This document shows positions 8,043 through 15,902 of a stretch of 64,000 nucleotides of DNA, piece by piece. Under the pieces are notes generated by a model. The model searched no databases. It saw only the letters and a list, made by a program, of their open reading frames with translations, and was not told where the DNA came from. Each line of letters begins with the position of its first letter. Positions within the stretch are counted from its first letter, which is position 1. Source of the DNA: Dyadobacter sediminis (GTDB lineage Bacteria > Bacteroidota > Bacteroidia > Cytophagales > Spirosomataceae); the NCBI RefSeq assembly GCF_005860765.1, contig NZ_VCEI01000025.1, forward strand, positions 496,001 to 560,000, read 5' to 3'. The position numbers and the translations under genes are program-made.

Positions 8043-10127
8043 TTATATCGTCCGTATTACTGTTTGTCTTCCATAAACCCGGCCCAGGTTCACGCCGTCC
8101 ATTATTACATTGTCTTCATATTCATGCGGGGAAAGAAAGCCGTTGTAATAGATCAGTACTTTCCCGCCCTGGCCGGAGCCACGAAGTGCAACTCCTTTTT
8201 GGCCATCATAAGCATCCTTAATGACAAACAGGTTCTTGTTTAAGCTGCCGAATCCATTCAGGTGCAATCCGGATGTTCCGGGTACGGCGGTAAAGTTGCC
8301 CTTTGAAGATGTGTACGATACATGTTCAAGTACCTGGATGCGATCACGGATTTTCCATACGGCGTCAGAGCCGGCATAGGCGGCATCTGTCGGCGGTGCC
8401 CAAAGCCGGTGCATCAATCCGGAACTGTCGTTTACAGGTGCACCGTTCTGGCCGGAAACATAGGGTTCCCAGTTGCCGCCGTTCTTTTTCCATTGTACTT
8501 GCTGATCTGTCCACCAGTGCAGTTTGGATGCATCTTTTCCGAACCGGGAACCCGGAGCATTCCACATTCCTAACCCAGAAAAGATCAGCGTACACCAGAA
8601 GCCACAGGTAAAGTTTTCTTCCCAGGGCATCGGGATTTCCAGATTTTGAACGCTTTTGATTTCACCGCCCGGAAAGGGGATGATCTCGCCGGTAGATGCG
8701 TACTCGATGCCGATACCAAAAGGAGTAACAAGGCTTTGTGCTTTGGCCCAGCCGAAACCAAGAATATTGGATTCCCTGTCCTGTCCCTGATAAGTCTTTG
8801 TGCCTACTTTGATGCGCTCATTCACGTAAATGATCCGGTAAGGGATCATTTCAATATTGTTGTACATGTAAAATGAATGGTTCACGTTCCGCACATTGAT
8901 TGCTCCGGTGGCATAATAACTGGCATCACCTGCCCAGCTGCTGGAAGCAGGATCGTATACCTTATGCACATGGCTGGTAAGGGATTGTTCAAAAGTCTGC
9001 CGGTCAAATTTAAGATGGTCCGCAACAATCAGCTTTGAAAAATCATCAATCCCGTAAGAGCCGTAAAGCCCGGTGTTCTTTTTGTTTGTAGGGCCGTGGA
9101 CTTCTGAAATCCTGTCCAAGGCACCTTTGTAGAAGTGGTACATCTTGGTATCAATGTCTGGATCTGTGTTCTGGGCATCTTCCGGATATTGATCCGTTAA
9201 AACAAACCGTTTTGAAACGCCGGACTTTTCGATCCAGCTGCGGCCCTGCTGATAATACCAGTTGTTGTCCTGAATGCTTGGATCTCCTTTTCTGACCGTG
9301 TTCCAGGTTTTAGGCTGCGCTGCCTGAACATTATAATCCAGATCGGTATTGATCCCAAACTTTTGATAATCTTCCGCGCTGCTGCCCTGGTTCTGGTAAA
9401 CGATACAGAAGAACTTGTTGTATGCAGCCCAATCCTTCTGCGGCACAACCGAAGGAAATACCAGATGCCGGGAAACTTTCAGCCAGCGCGGTACAACCGA
9501 GTTCCCGGTTGCATTCAATGTCTTTATGGCAAGGAAAACTTCTGAAAGGCGGCTGTTGGTCATGTTGACACCGTTGTTCCAGCCAGTAAGTTTTTGTTTG
9601 AATGCAGCAAGGTTGGGAACCACGTTTTCATCACATACAAATTGGCGGATGGTATAAATGCCATCCGGCAGAAATACATTGCGGAACTGGTTGTAGGAAT
9701 TATTTGCATTCTGAAATACACTGTAACCAAGCATGTAGTAAATCCGCTTGTTACCAATTCGATTTGAAATTCCGTCGAAGCTCAATCCCGGAGTAATGTC
9801 GGAAATGGTTCCATCCTCGTTGAATTCCAGTTCCAGTTCCGGCGTGCGGGAATAGGAATATTCCCTGCCGGCAACTACTTTTTTGTAACTGCCAAGTGCG
9901 CCATCTGCATTGGCACTGTTATCGGGGAAAGTGGTTGTTCCTGTTGAACCATTATTGGTACCTGTTCCTGATGCTGCTTTTTTACCATTGCCATATTTTT
10001 TGTAAATGACGAATACGGCAGTAAGTACAACTGCAAGGACCAGATATTTCTTGTTCTCAGGCTTTTTTACAAACTTCTGTACCTTTTTACGGGATACTTC
10101 TATTTTCTTTTTCAGTTCCATGTTCAT
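8043..10127 (-). CDS. Large membrane-anchored virion/spike candidate (694 aa)
   Basis: The longest protein of the late operon and its last gene. A basic N-terminus (KKKIEVSRKKVQKFVKK) precedes one membrane span (about 28-42, YLVLAVVLTAVFVIYKK), then a Gly/Thr/Asn-rich linker and about 620 residues of outward-facing, beta-rich, aromatic-rich sequence without Cys-rich modules. The topology (short inner tail, anchor, large ectodomain) fits a spike or vertex protein inserted in a virion or host membrane. It lies 7 bases after the knob-bearing 230-aa protein, and the pair may form the receptor-binding complex. No family was recognised. It is not a tail fibre of a recognised kind, and no tail genes accompany it. 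Confidence 0.65.
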   Translation of the reverse strand: MNMELKKKIEVSRKKVQKFVKKPENKKYLVLAVVLTAVFVIYKKYGNGKKAASGTGTNNGSTGTTTFPDNSANADGALGSYKKVVAGREYSYSRTPELELEFNEDGTISDITPGLSFDGISNRIGNKRIYYMLGYSVFQNANNSYNQFRNVFLPDGIYTIRQFVCDENVVPNLAAFKQKLTGWNNGVNMTNSRLSEVFLAIKTLNATGNSVVPRWLKVSRHLVFPSVVPQKDWAAYNKFFCIVYQNQGSSAEDYQKFGINTDLDYNVQAAQPKTWNTVRKGDPSIQDNNWYYQQGRSWIEKSGVSKRFVLTDQYPEDAQNTDPDIDTKMYHFYKGALDRISEVHGPTNKKNTGLYGSYGIDDFSKLIVADHLKFDRQTFEQSLTSHVHKVYDPASSSWAGDASYYATGAINVRNVNHSFYMYNNIEMIPYRIIYVNERIKVGTKTYQGQDRESNILGFGWAKAQSLVTPFGIGIEYASTGEIIPFPGGEIKSVQNLEIPMPWEENFTCGFWCTLIFSGLGMWNAPGSRFGKDASKLHWWTDQQVQWKKNGGNWEPYVSGQNGAPVNDSSGLMHRLWAPPTDAAYAGSDAVWKIRDRIQVLEHVSYTSSKGNFTAVPGTSGLHLNGFGSLNKNLFVIKDAYDGQKGVALRGSGQGGKVLIYYNGFLSPHEYEDNVIMDGVNLGRVYGRQTVIRTI

Positions 10128-10134
10128 AGAAAGG

Positions 10135-10827
10135 TTAGTACTCGGCGTAAACTGTCAGCAAGCCGCTGAACAGGTCAATGTCGGCCAGTGAGCTATTTGT
10201 AAATATTACAGTTGCTGAATTAAATTCTACTTTCCCTGATTGCAGGATAATACCAGTTTGATTACTACTGAAGTAAATCCGCTTTATACGATGTTGAGCA
10301 GTAAGGCCAGAGAAGAACACATTATGTGAAAAACTTTCACCAGGCTTCAAAACCGGTGGATTAAGCCCGGAAGTAGTCGAAATAATATCCCAGGGTGTCC
10401 AGTCAACTGAATTTACGTTGATGAAGTTTGTACGCTTCCTTTGGTCAATAAAGGTGCTGTTAGTAGATGCAGTAATTGTCTGCATAGTTTGGCCGTCTTT
10501 ACTTTTTTCAACCAGTAAAGTACCATCAAAGGGCCAGCCATCTACCTTGGTGATTTGAAACATACTGATGCCATCTGGATAGGTAGATGAAGCTGCGTAT
10601 GATTTCGGGTGTGTGGTAAGGTCAGGGATTACATTGGCAAGTGCCAGATTGGTAACAGCATTGAAAGCTTTTCTTAAATGTAAAGGTGTAATTGCCCGGG
10701 TTTTGTTATCCTTTAATTGCTCGGTATGATACCGGGCTTTCTTTTCCAGTGTAGTGGTATCGGGTACCTGTGCAAAAATCAAAGTACAGAAACTTGCGAA
10801 TAGCAAGCTTAAAATGAATCTTTTCAT
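10135..10827 (-). CDS. Secreted spike-like protein with knob-type repeat
   Basis: A 230-aa protein with a clear signal peptide (MKRFILSLLFASFCTLIFAQ). The middle contains YPDGISMFQITKVDGWPFDG, then GQTMQTITASTNSTFIDQR, the pattern of knob domains in bacteriocin and phage fibres (an aromatic Gly-Trp-Pro centre followed by a Q-T strand). A beta-rich C-terminal part ends SGLLTVYAEY. It precedes the 694-aa gene by 7 bases. A receptor-binding or spike role is inferred from the knob-like segment and its place at the operon end after lysis genes. The signal peptide is unusual for a phage fibre and would suit a virion part assembled at or through the envelope. Confidence 0.6.
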   Translation of the reverse strand: MKRFILSLLFASFCTLIFAQVPDTTTLEKKARYHTEQLKDNKTRAITPLHLRKAFNAVTNLALANVIPDLTTHPKSYAASSTYPDGISMFQITKVDGWPFDGTLLVEKSKDGQTMQTITASTNSTFIDQRKRTNFINVNSVDWTPWDIISTTSGLNPPVLKPGESFSHNVFFSGLTAQHRIKRIYFSSNQTGIILQSGKVEFNSATVIFTNSSLADIDLFSGLLTVYAEY

Positions 10828-10872
10828 AAAATAGGGATGAAGTGTAATTGAACGATTAAACAGAAATTCAAA

Positions 10873-11052
10873 TCAGCTGAATGCAGATGATTCCATGGAA
10901 TCAAGCCTTTTGCCTACCTGTGTATTGGATGCAGCTTGCAGGGCTTTGTATTCTTCAAACTCTTTTTGAGTGACAAACTTATCCTTTTCCCAGAGCCGCC
11001 TTCTAATATCAAAAAGGACGTACAGAATCATAAAAAGTGCGAATACTCTCAT
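10873..11052 (-). CDS. Small membrane protein, 59 aa
   Basis: A short ORF in the late operon, starting 3 bases after the stop of the holin-like gene. It begins MRVFALFMILYVLFDIRRRL, an N-terminal membrane span followed by Arg residues (inside-positive), then a charged helix with TQKEFEEYKALQAA. Size, position and one-span topology suggest a lysis accessory or virion membrane protein. No family is recognised. Tight spacing in the operon is the main support for it being a gene. Confidence 0.6.
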   Translation of the reverse strand: MRVFALFMILYVLFDIRRRLWEKDKFVTQKEFEEYKALQAASNTQVGKRLDSMESSAFS

Positions 11053-11054
11053 AG

Positions 11055-11363
11055 CTATTTGGATTTTGAAAATGATTGAATGCTTTGGATCATGCTGGCG
11101 GCTTCTACCCGGATCAGAACGGCAGCAATGAAGTACAATCCGATCCCGTCGATCTTGTAGCCGGCTACTTTGGAGAAATGATCAACCAGGTTCCCGAAAA
11201 GCAGGTATATGGTGTACCGGATCATGGTATTGATAAACTCCGGCAGGAATTTCCAGTTGAACATGCCGGCAATTTTCGCCTGCGTCACGCCCAATACCGT
11301 ATCCAGTAAAACGGCCAGGTAAACGATCTGGAAAATCTCGAATTTTGCGAACAGGAAGTACAT
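11055..11363 (-). CDS. Phage holin-like membrane protein
   Basis: A 102-aa protein with two to three hydrophobic segments (about 10-25, 45-60, 75-90). The LLDTVLGVTQAKIAG motif is close to the holin superfamily often found beside endolysins of Bacteroidetes and Firmicutes phages. It would form pores letting the lysozyme reach the periplasm. It overlaps the preceding 87-aa gene by one base at 11363 and lies three genes after the lysozyme, as in a lysis cassette. Confidence 0.75.
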   Translation of the reverse strand: MYFLFAKFEIFQIVYLAVLLDTVLGVTQAKIAGMFNWKFLPEFINTMIRYTIYLLFGNLVDHFSKVAGYKIDGIGLYFIAAVLIRVEAASMIQSIQSFSKSK

Positions 11364-11626
11364 TATAGTTTTGGGTTAAAGCGGATCTGATGTTGTAAAT
11401 CAATGTTGGTCAACCGCAGCTTTTCACACTCAATTTCCAGCTGATCGATTTTCAGGGCCTGTTCCTTCTGAACCTTTCTGAGTTCGTCGTATAAATCTTT
11501 CCATTGCTTGGAAACCACTCCGTCATTGTCGATGGCATAGCGTTTGAATTTTACAAAGTGGTCAATGATCTTCATGCTTACGCCACCGCCCAGAGCGCCC
11601 AGAACAATATCAAGTATACTTCCCAA
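11363..11626 (-). CDS. Small protein with N-terminal hydrophobic segment and coiled coil (87 aa)
   Basis: The N-terminus MGSILDIVLGALGGGVSM is a short hydrophobic Gly-rich stretch. A long charged helix follows (about 40-80, DELRKVQKEQALKIDQLE) typical of coiled coils. It lies between the spanin-like ORFs and the holin-like gene, 4 bases from the former. Possible roles are a lysis accessory or antiholin; no family recognised. Confidence 0.55.
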   Translation of the reverse strand: MGSILDIVLGALGGGVSMKIIDHFVKFKRYAIDNDGVVSKQWKDLYDELRKVQKEQALKIDQLEIECEKLRLTNIDLQHQIRFNPKL

Positions 11627-11630
11627 CTGG

Positions 11631-11990
11631 TTAACAGATTATGATAATTACGACTACGGCAGTGATTTCAAGCATGGTCCGGACAATGTTGGCAAGCAGG
11701 TGTTTACGCTTCTGATTTCTGTTTTCCAGAGTGGCCCGCCTGGTATGCTGCCGCTGCTGCTTTACTTCGTTTTCCAGAACCCGGTTTTTGATGCCGAGCA
11801 ATGCATTTTCCTTTTTTACCAGATCACATACTTTCAGGTCCCGGTTTATCCTGGGCAGCATCTTTTCCAGCTCCGGATATTTGTTCCGGATGGTGTCTGC
11901 TGCCGTAACGCTGCTGCAATTCCCGGAAAGAGCCGGCAGCAGTAGTATCGGAATGAACAGATACGGAATCCATTTCCTGACTGTTTTCAT
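11631..11990 (-). CDS. Spanin-like lysis protein (119 aa)
   Basis: It has an N-terminal signal-like segment with a Cys (MKTVRKWIPYLFIPILLLPA, then LSGNCSS), a periplasmic coiled coil (YPELEKMLPRINRDLK onward) and a hydrophobic C-terminus (EITAVVVIIIIC). It overlaps the upstream 107-aa ORF by 167 bases in another frame. Overlapping out-of-phase genes after an endolysin are the hallmark of Rz/Rz1 spanin pairs, which fuse inner and outer membranes in the last step of lysis. The C-terminal hydrophobic tail is atypical for an outer-membrane spanin, so the role assignment is tentative. Confidence 0.5.
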   Translation of the reverse strand: MKTVRKWIPYLFIPILLLPALSGNCSSVTAADTIRNKYPELEKMLPRINRDLKVCDLVKKENALLGIKNRVLENEVKQQRQHTRRATLENRNQKRKHLLANIVRTMLEITAVVVIIIIC

Positions 11991-12147
11991 AAAGCAGCTT
12001 GTTTATTTCAGTAATCCCGATTGGAATGATTTCTCTGCAGTTGCAGGCTTTGTCCAGGATACGATTGGTAAGAAATACCATGACGGCCATCAAAGCACAG
12101 AAAACCACCATGGCACCGGCTATGATTTTGTTTTCAACGTTTTGCAT
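11824..12147 (-). CDS. Spanin-like inner-membrane protein (107 aa)
   Basis: It has one N-terminal membrane span (about 8-27, IIAGAMVVFCALMAVMVFLT) followed by a Cys pair (KACNC) and a polar C-terminal region. It starts 16 bases after the lysozyme stop and its 3' half overlaps the next ORF in a different frame. The order lysozyme, then two overlapping membrane/lipoprotein-like ORFs, matches Rz/Rz1 architecture. The overlapped C-terminal part is low in secondary-structure pattern, so this gene may be real only in its first half. Confidence 0.5.
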   Translation of the reverse strand: MQNVENKIIAGAMVVFCALMAVMVFLTNRILDKACNCREIIPIGITEINKLLYENSQEMDSVSVHSDTTAAGSFRELQQRYGSRHHPEQISGAGKDAAQDKPGPESM

Positions 12148-12162
12148 ACTTGCTTCGGATAA

Positions 12163-12684
12163 TCAGGATGGCAGCCGCTGCCGCAATCCAGAACCATTGA
12201 GCTTTTTTTTTACTGAACCGTTCCGGTACATTTCAATTTCTTCCTTCCTGCGGTTCACCAAACCGGCAACCACGACTTTCACGCCGTTTTCATTTTCATC
12301 ATAAACCCAGCGTAAAAACTCGGCTTCTATGCTGTCAAAGTCATTCGGATTGGTGTTGACCAATACCCGAAGGTGGGATTTTGCAAATGCGCCGGTACCT
12401 ACGTTGTAAGTAAAGGATGTGAGTGCATCGAACTGGCCCTGATTAATGACAGACTTGATGCCGGCATTCACAGCCGCAGCCGCTTTCCCGACATGAAAAG
12501 CCAGAAGCTGCAATGCCTTTGCTTCTGTAATGACATCACCGGCTTTTACTTTGTTGCCGTTTTCGTAAGTAGTACAGCCGTAACCGATTGTCCATACGCC
12601 GCCGGAATCCTTGTAAGCCGTCAACCGCAATTTTTCACGGTTCTTCAATACCTCTAATCCTTCGGAACTGATCTGCATATTCAT
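12163..12684 (-). CDS. Phage lysozyme, glycoside hydrolase family 24 (endolysin)
   Basis: A 173-aa T4-type lysozyme that cleaves the MurNAc-GlcNAc bond of peptidoglycan. The catalytic Glu-Asp-Thr layout is visible: REKLRLTAYKDSGGVWTIGY contains Glu, then Asp after eight or so residues, then Thr before IGYG. GQFDALTSFTYNVGTGAF is the conserved substrate-cleft helix. There is no signal peptide, consistent with holin-dependent release. It overlaps the stop of the upstream 128-aa gene (ATGA). It is the clearest proof that this operon belongs to a lytic virus. Confidence 0.95.
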   Translation of the reverse strand: MNMQISSEGLEVLKNREKLRLTAYKDSGGVWTIGYGCTTYENGNKVKAGDVITEAKALQLLAFHVGKAAAAVNAGIKSVINQGQFDALTSFTYNVGTGAFAKSHLRVLVNTNPNDFDSIEAEFLRWVYDENENGVKVVVAGLVNRRKEEIEMYRNGSVKKKLNGSGLRQRLPS

Positions 12685-13067
12685 GACATTGCTTGTTTGT
12701 TACTATCCCAAAGAGCTGCGACATACTCCGACAATTCGGCGGGCCGGAACCAGGCAATCAGATCCTGGGACAGATCGCCGCCGTAATATTTCAGGTACTC
12801 CTTTTTTACCGCCTCGTAATTTTTGGTATACTTGGCCAGGTCCACCGCCCAGGGCGTGCCCGTATCAGGTTCGGCTTCGCTTACCGGATTGATGAAGACG
12901 CGCAAAGGAGAACTGATCAGCTCACGGTAACTCTCAGCCAGCTGTACTGCGGTCATGGTGCCTACACCCTGCGAATAGCGTGCAACCTGCCGTGGCCTGG
13001 TCAGAAAGTAAATGACCGCACCAAACATGCCGAACAAGCCCAATCCCTTTTTTTGCTCCTCGTTCAT
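12681..13067 (-). CDS. Late-operon protein with N-terminal membrane segment (128 aa)
   Basis: MNEEQKKGLGLFGMFGAVIY then FLTRPRQVARYSQG shows a short polar tail, one hydrophobic span (about 9-22) and a basic stretch. A mostly helical domain of about 90 residues rich in Tyr and Trp follows. Both ends overlap neighbours by ATGA junctions, indicating translational coupling with the 223-aa gene and the lysozyme. No family recognised; a virion membrane protein or an assembly factor is possible. Confidence 0.65.
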   Translation of the reverse strand: MNEEQKKGLGLFGMFGAVIYFLTRPRQVARYSQGVGTMTAVQLAESYRELISSPLRVFINPVSEAEPDTGTPWAVDLAKYTKNYEAVKKEYLKYYGGDLSQDLIAWFRPAELSEYVAALWDSNKQAMS

Positions 13068-13720
13068 ACCTCTTTTGTATCTGCTGCCAGTACCAAACCC
13101 TGATTGGTAAGAAACAGGAAGGAAGTCCAGCTTACCAGGTAATACGTGTTCTTTACGCCTTGTTTGTTGGTGATACTATAAGTTTTCAACCGGGTACCTA
13201 TTTTTTCGCCGGCCTTTACGGTACGGGCAACTTTGGTGCTGTCCGTGTCGCTCAGTATGACGGTATCTTTGATGGCTTCCAGCTTTACTTCCTTGTTGGT
13301 GCCAGCGGCTGCCGTTGCTGTCGGTGCGGCTTTGGCGCGTTTCAGCCATTCCTGAAACTTGGTACTGCTCAGTTCCTTTTCAAGGCGTTCGTACATGTTT
13401 TCATTGTACAAGTTCACATATGCGGCATTTACGGCATCCACATTGCTGATCTGATCGGCAACAAGCATCAAATCACTTTCCCAGGTACCGTCCAGTTCCA
13501 CCAGGAGTTTGATGCCGGATGGATTGCACGCCTGTCGTACCTGAATGGCCAGGGAAGTATTTGCATCATTTCCGGCCTGCTGGTACTGGTTGGCCTGCCT
13601 GTATTTCCGGAGCTGTCCGGATATGATCAGCCAGAGCACCAGGCCAATGATAAAATACTGCGCAATCTTGATGTTTTCAGGACTGACCGGGATTTTGGGA
13701 GAAATATTAATGTTTGCCAT
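13064..13720 (-). CDS. Membrane-anchored late protein with C-terminal SH3-like part
   Basis: I start at the ATG at 13720 (MANINISPK) rather than the TTG 15 bases upstream. One membrane span follows (IAQYFIIGLVLWLIISGQL), then a helical region, an Ala/Thr linker (PTATAAAGTNK) and a C-terminal beta-type region. The end (KAGEKIGTRLKTYSITNKQ, then NTYYLVSWTSFLFL) resembles small SH3-like barrels, but this is only a pattern impression. Position just before the 128-aa and lysozyme genes suggests a structural or entry-related virion component. Confidence 0.55.
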   Translation of the reverse strand: MANINISPKIPVSPENIKIAQYFIIGLVLWLIISGQLRKYRQANQYQQAGNDANTSLAIQVRQACNPSGIKLLVELDGTWESDLMLVADQISNVDAVNAAYVNLYNENMYERLEKELSSTKFQEWLKRAKAAPTATAAAGTNKEVKLEAIKDTVILSDTDSTKVARTVKAGEKIGTRLKTYSITNKQGVKNTYYLVSWTSFLFLTNQGLVLAADTKEV

Positions 13721-13775
13721 ATCAATTTTGATCAAATACAGACCGTTTACTTATGCTGCATCACACTGGTAACTT

Positions 13776-14087
13776 TTACGTCAGAATGGATGTAATATCA
13801 CCCACTAAGCCCAGCATTTCCATGGTGGACATTTTGCCGCCGGTGCTTCTGCTTTCCGTGATTTGTTTGAGTTTTTCCATTGTTTTGGGATGGAAAATTT
13901 TCCGGTAGGTTTCCGGGGAATCTTTGACAATCTGTGTCATGAATTTCAGGGTATTGTAGGTGTTATTAACGCCTACGCTTTCATAAGAAGCCATGGCAAA
14001 TTCGCGCATGGCTTCAATGATTTCTTCTTCGGTTCTTTCCTTTTCAATCGGGATTACCGTCAATTCTTTATTGCTTCTGTTAGCCAT
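13776..14087 (-). CDS. Small helical late protein (103 aa)
   Basis: The protein is acidic and helical, with no membrane span: KERTEEEIIEAMREFAMASY, then a central helix and a Gly/Met-rich C-terminus (GGKMSTMEMLGLVGDITSIL). It lies between the acidic 180-aa protein and the 223-aa membrane protein in the late operon. It may be a scaffold or minor virion protein. No family recognised. Confidence 0.6.
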   Translation of the reverse strand: MANRSNKELTVIPIEKERTEEEIIEAMREFAMASYESVGVNNTYNTLKFMTQIVKDSPETYRKIFHPKTMEKLKQITESRSTGGKMSTMEMLGLVGDITSILT

Positions 14088-14098
14088 CGTAGTTGTGT

Positions 14099-14641
14099 TT
14101 ATGCTGGTTTAAAAAGTCCTTTCATCGAATCAAAGCCTTTGGCAAGGCCGGGCAGTTTTTGTGCAACGGAACTCAGGCGTTCCAGTGCATCTTCGTCATT
14201 TTCTTCGTCTTCGTCATTGAGTTCCAGAATGGATTTCCTGATTTTTTCAACTTCCAATTCCAGGCTATCCAGTCTTTGCAGGACTTCTTTTTTGAATGCC
14301 TGTTCCTCAAATTCTGCACGTGCCAACGCCTTTGCTTTTTCGAAAATTTCCTGGTAATCGAAGTTCTGGTGAGAAGCTGAACCAGGCTGCGACAGTGCGG
14401 GCCGTGTAATTTCAAATCGGTATGTACTCTGGGCCGCCTGCCTGCCTTTTCCTTTGTACGCTTTCAGTACATACTTGCCGGGCTGCTGCAACCGGAGAAT
14501 GTTGGTAAGCCTTTCGACTGCTTCTTCTTCGGATTCATTGTCGGAATCGTACTCGGAAACCTTCTCGTCTTCGCCACGATTCAGCCGCCATTGATTAAAC
14601 CTTTCAGCCTGTATCCATTGGATTGCATTGTCTGCGTTCAT
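14099..14641 (-). CDS. Acidic coiled-coil late protein, scaffold candidate (180 aa)
   Basis: It is rich in Glu/Asp with two acidic clusters (EDEKVSEYDSDNESEEEAVE and NDEDEENDEDALE) around a helical coiled coil (about 100-150, FKKEVLQRLDSLELEVEKIR). No membrane span. Acidic coiled-coil proteins encoded among capsid genes often act as assembly scaffolds or bind a basic partner. The next gene upstream encodes a strongly basic 59-aa protein, a plausible partner. Function is inferred from composition only. Confidence 0.6.
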   Translation of the reverse strand: MNADNAIQWIQAERFNQWRLNRGEDEKVSEYDSDNESEEEAVERLTNILRLQQPGKYVLKAYKGKGRQAAQSTYRFEITRPALSQPGSASHQNFDYQEIFEKAKALARAEFEEQAFKKEVLQRLDSLELEVEKIRKSILELNDEDEENDEDALERLSSVAQKLPGLAKGFDSMKGLFKPA

Positions 14642-14692
14642 AATCTCGAAGATTTAAATCGTGTAGTGATCTGATGACCACTACACTGCTGG

Positions 14693-14872
14693 CTAATTCT
14701 TACCCAAAAGCTTTTTACGTCTGGCCAGTTCGGCATCTACACGCTTGTTATGATCGTCAACCTCTTTCTGGCCTTTTACATAAGCATCTATTGCCCTTGC
14801 GGATGCTTTCAAGCCCGGTTTCTTTTTGTTTTTCTTTTTCTTAAGGCTTGTTAATGTTGATTTAGTAGCCAT
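14693..14872 (-). CDS. Small, highly basic protein (59 aa), genome-condensing candidate
   Basis: The 59-aa frame starts ATG at 14872 and stops TAG at 14693. The N-terminus is MATKSTLTSLKKKKNKKKPG, followed by a helix (KASARAIDAYVKGQKEVDDH) and a basic end (ARRKKLLGKN). About a third of the residues are Lys or Arg. Small basic core proteins in icosahedral phages often neutralise packaged nucleic acid; that role is inferred. It fills what would otherwise be a gap in the late operon. Confidence 0.7.
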   Translation of the reverse strand: MATKSTLTSLKKKKNKKKPGLKASARAIDAYVKGQKEVDDHNKRVDAELARRKKLLGKN

Positions 14873-14966
14873 AACTATTTTGGAGTTTAATTGTGAAAAT
14901 GAAGAATAATTTTATCCGGGATTCTCATACGAATTGCCCGGACGGAGTGCCATATACGGCCTGGTC

Positions 14967-15536
14967 TTAGCGGCGTTTCTTGGCCGGCTTTTTCTTTCTT
15001 AATCCCAGCAGATTGGTCAGTCCCAAAAGTTCTGAAAGCGCAAAAAGGATGACGATCAGAATCAATGGATTCTTTGTAACCCAGGTAACAGCTTCCGAAA
15101 GGGTTTCACTGATGGTTTTGGATTTGTTGGCAATGACTACGGTACCCGAAGAATTGGAGTTGCCAGAAGTTGGCGTTCCAGGATCATCTGTATAATCAGC
15201 TATCCCATCTCCTTTTAGAGAATAGTATGCTTCACCAGCTGTCAAGCGTGGCAAGCTGTTTCCATTATCAATTGCTACATGGCCGTTGGCATCCAGAACA
15301 CCGTCCGGCGCGGTATCTGCAAGCTTGGAAACATCAATGTTGCTTGAAATGACAATATCATTTGAAAGCATGTAGCCTTGCAATGCGGTACGGGATATAT
15401 ATGCCCAGAATTCGTCACTGCCTTCCAGAACCTTGTGGGTTATAAACTCGGTTCCGGAGTTTGTTTTGGCCAGGTAAAGGATGGCCGTTCCCAGAAGACC
15501 TTTAAAGGTCCCTATGTTATACTGTACTTTTGACAT
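14967..15536 (-). CDS. Late protein with C-terminal membrane anchor and basic tail (189 aa)
   Basis: An N-terminal and middle domain of about 120 residues (VQYNIGTFKGLLGTAILYLA onward) is followed by a Gly/Ser/Asn linker. A C-terminal hydrophobic segment (NPLILIVILFALSELLGLTN) and the tail RKKKPAKKRR close it. A tail-anchored protein with an external domain and a strongly basic inner end is the topology expected for a protein linking a virion membrane to the genome inside. It is one of several late proteins with this layout. No family recognised; it could also be a capsid or minor membrane protein. Confidence 0.65.
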   Translation of the reverse strand: MSKVQYNIGTFKGLLGTAILYLAKTNSGTEFITHKVLEGSDEFWAYISRTALQGYMLSNDIVISSNIDVSKLADTAPDGVLDANGHVAIDNGNSLPRLTAGEAYYSLKGDGIADYTDDPGTPTSGNSNSSGTVVIANKSKTISETLSEAVTWVTKNPLILIVILFALSELLGLTNLLGLRKKKPAKKRR

Positions 15537-15596
15537 GATACTTAATGGTTTATTGATGAAGTGTAATTCGTATAATCTTTGAAGCCCATGGGCTTG

Positions 15597-15902
15597 TTAC
15601 TGAACTAATACATAGCCGGGATCAAGGCCCCATTGGGCTGCGTATCTCAGGCGTTGCAGGTGTTTGTAAACCGGGATTTCCAGGGCGGAAAGGAATACTT
15701 TCACCATTTCACCCGGCGTGTTCCGGTGCATGTCGTCCAGGGTAAATTCCCATTGCTGAATTCGGGAACCGGATCGTACCGGGGTTTCCGGATGCCCTTC
15801 GGTCAAATCCTGTATTGTGAAGGAACTGAATGCCGGTTCTGTACTCACAGGAATTGGTGCAGTTGCAGTTTTCTTAACTGCTGTTGATTTTGTTGTAGCC
15901 AT
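15597..15902 (-). CDS. Late-operon protein of unknown function (101 aa)
   Basis: The N-terminus MATTKSTAVKKTATAPIPV is short, basic and probably disordered, similar in opening to the 59-aa basic protein. A compact domain without membrane span follows (FSSFTIQDLTEGHPETPVRS to the end QWGLDPGYVLVQ). It shares its start region with the stop of the 136-aa gene at 15902. No family recognised. Confidence 0.6.
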   Translation of the reverse strand: MATTKSTAVKKTATAPIPVSTEPAFSSFTIQDLTEGHPETPVRSGSRIQQWEFTLDDMHRNTPGEMVKVFLSALEIPVYKHLQRLRYAAQWGLDPGYVLVQ

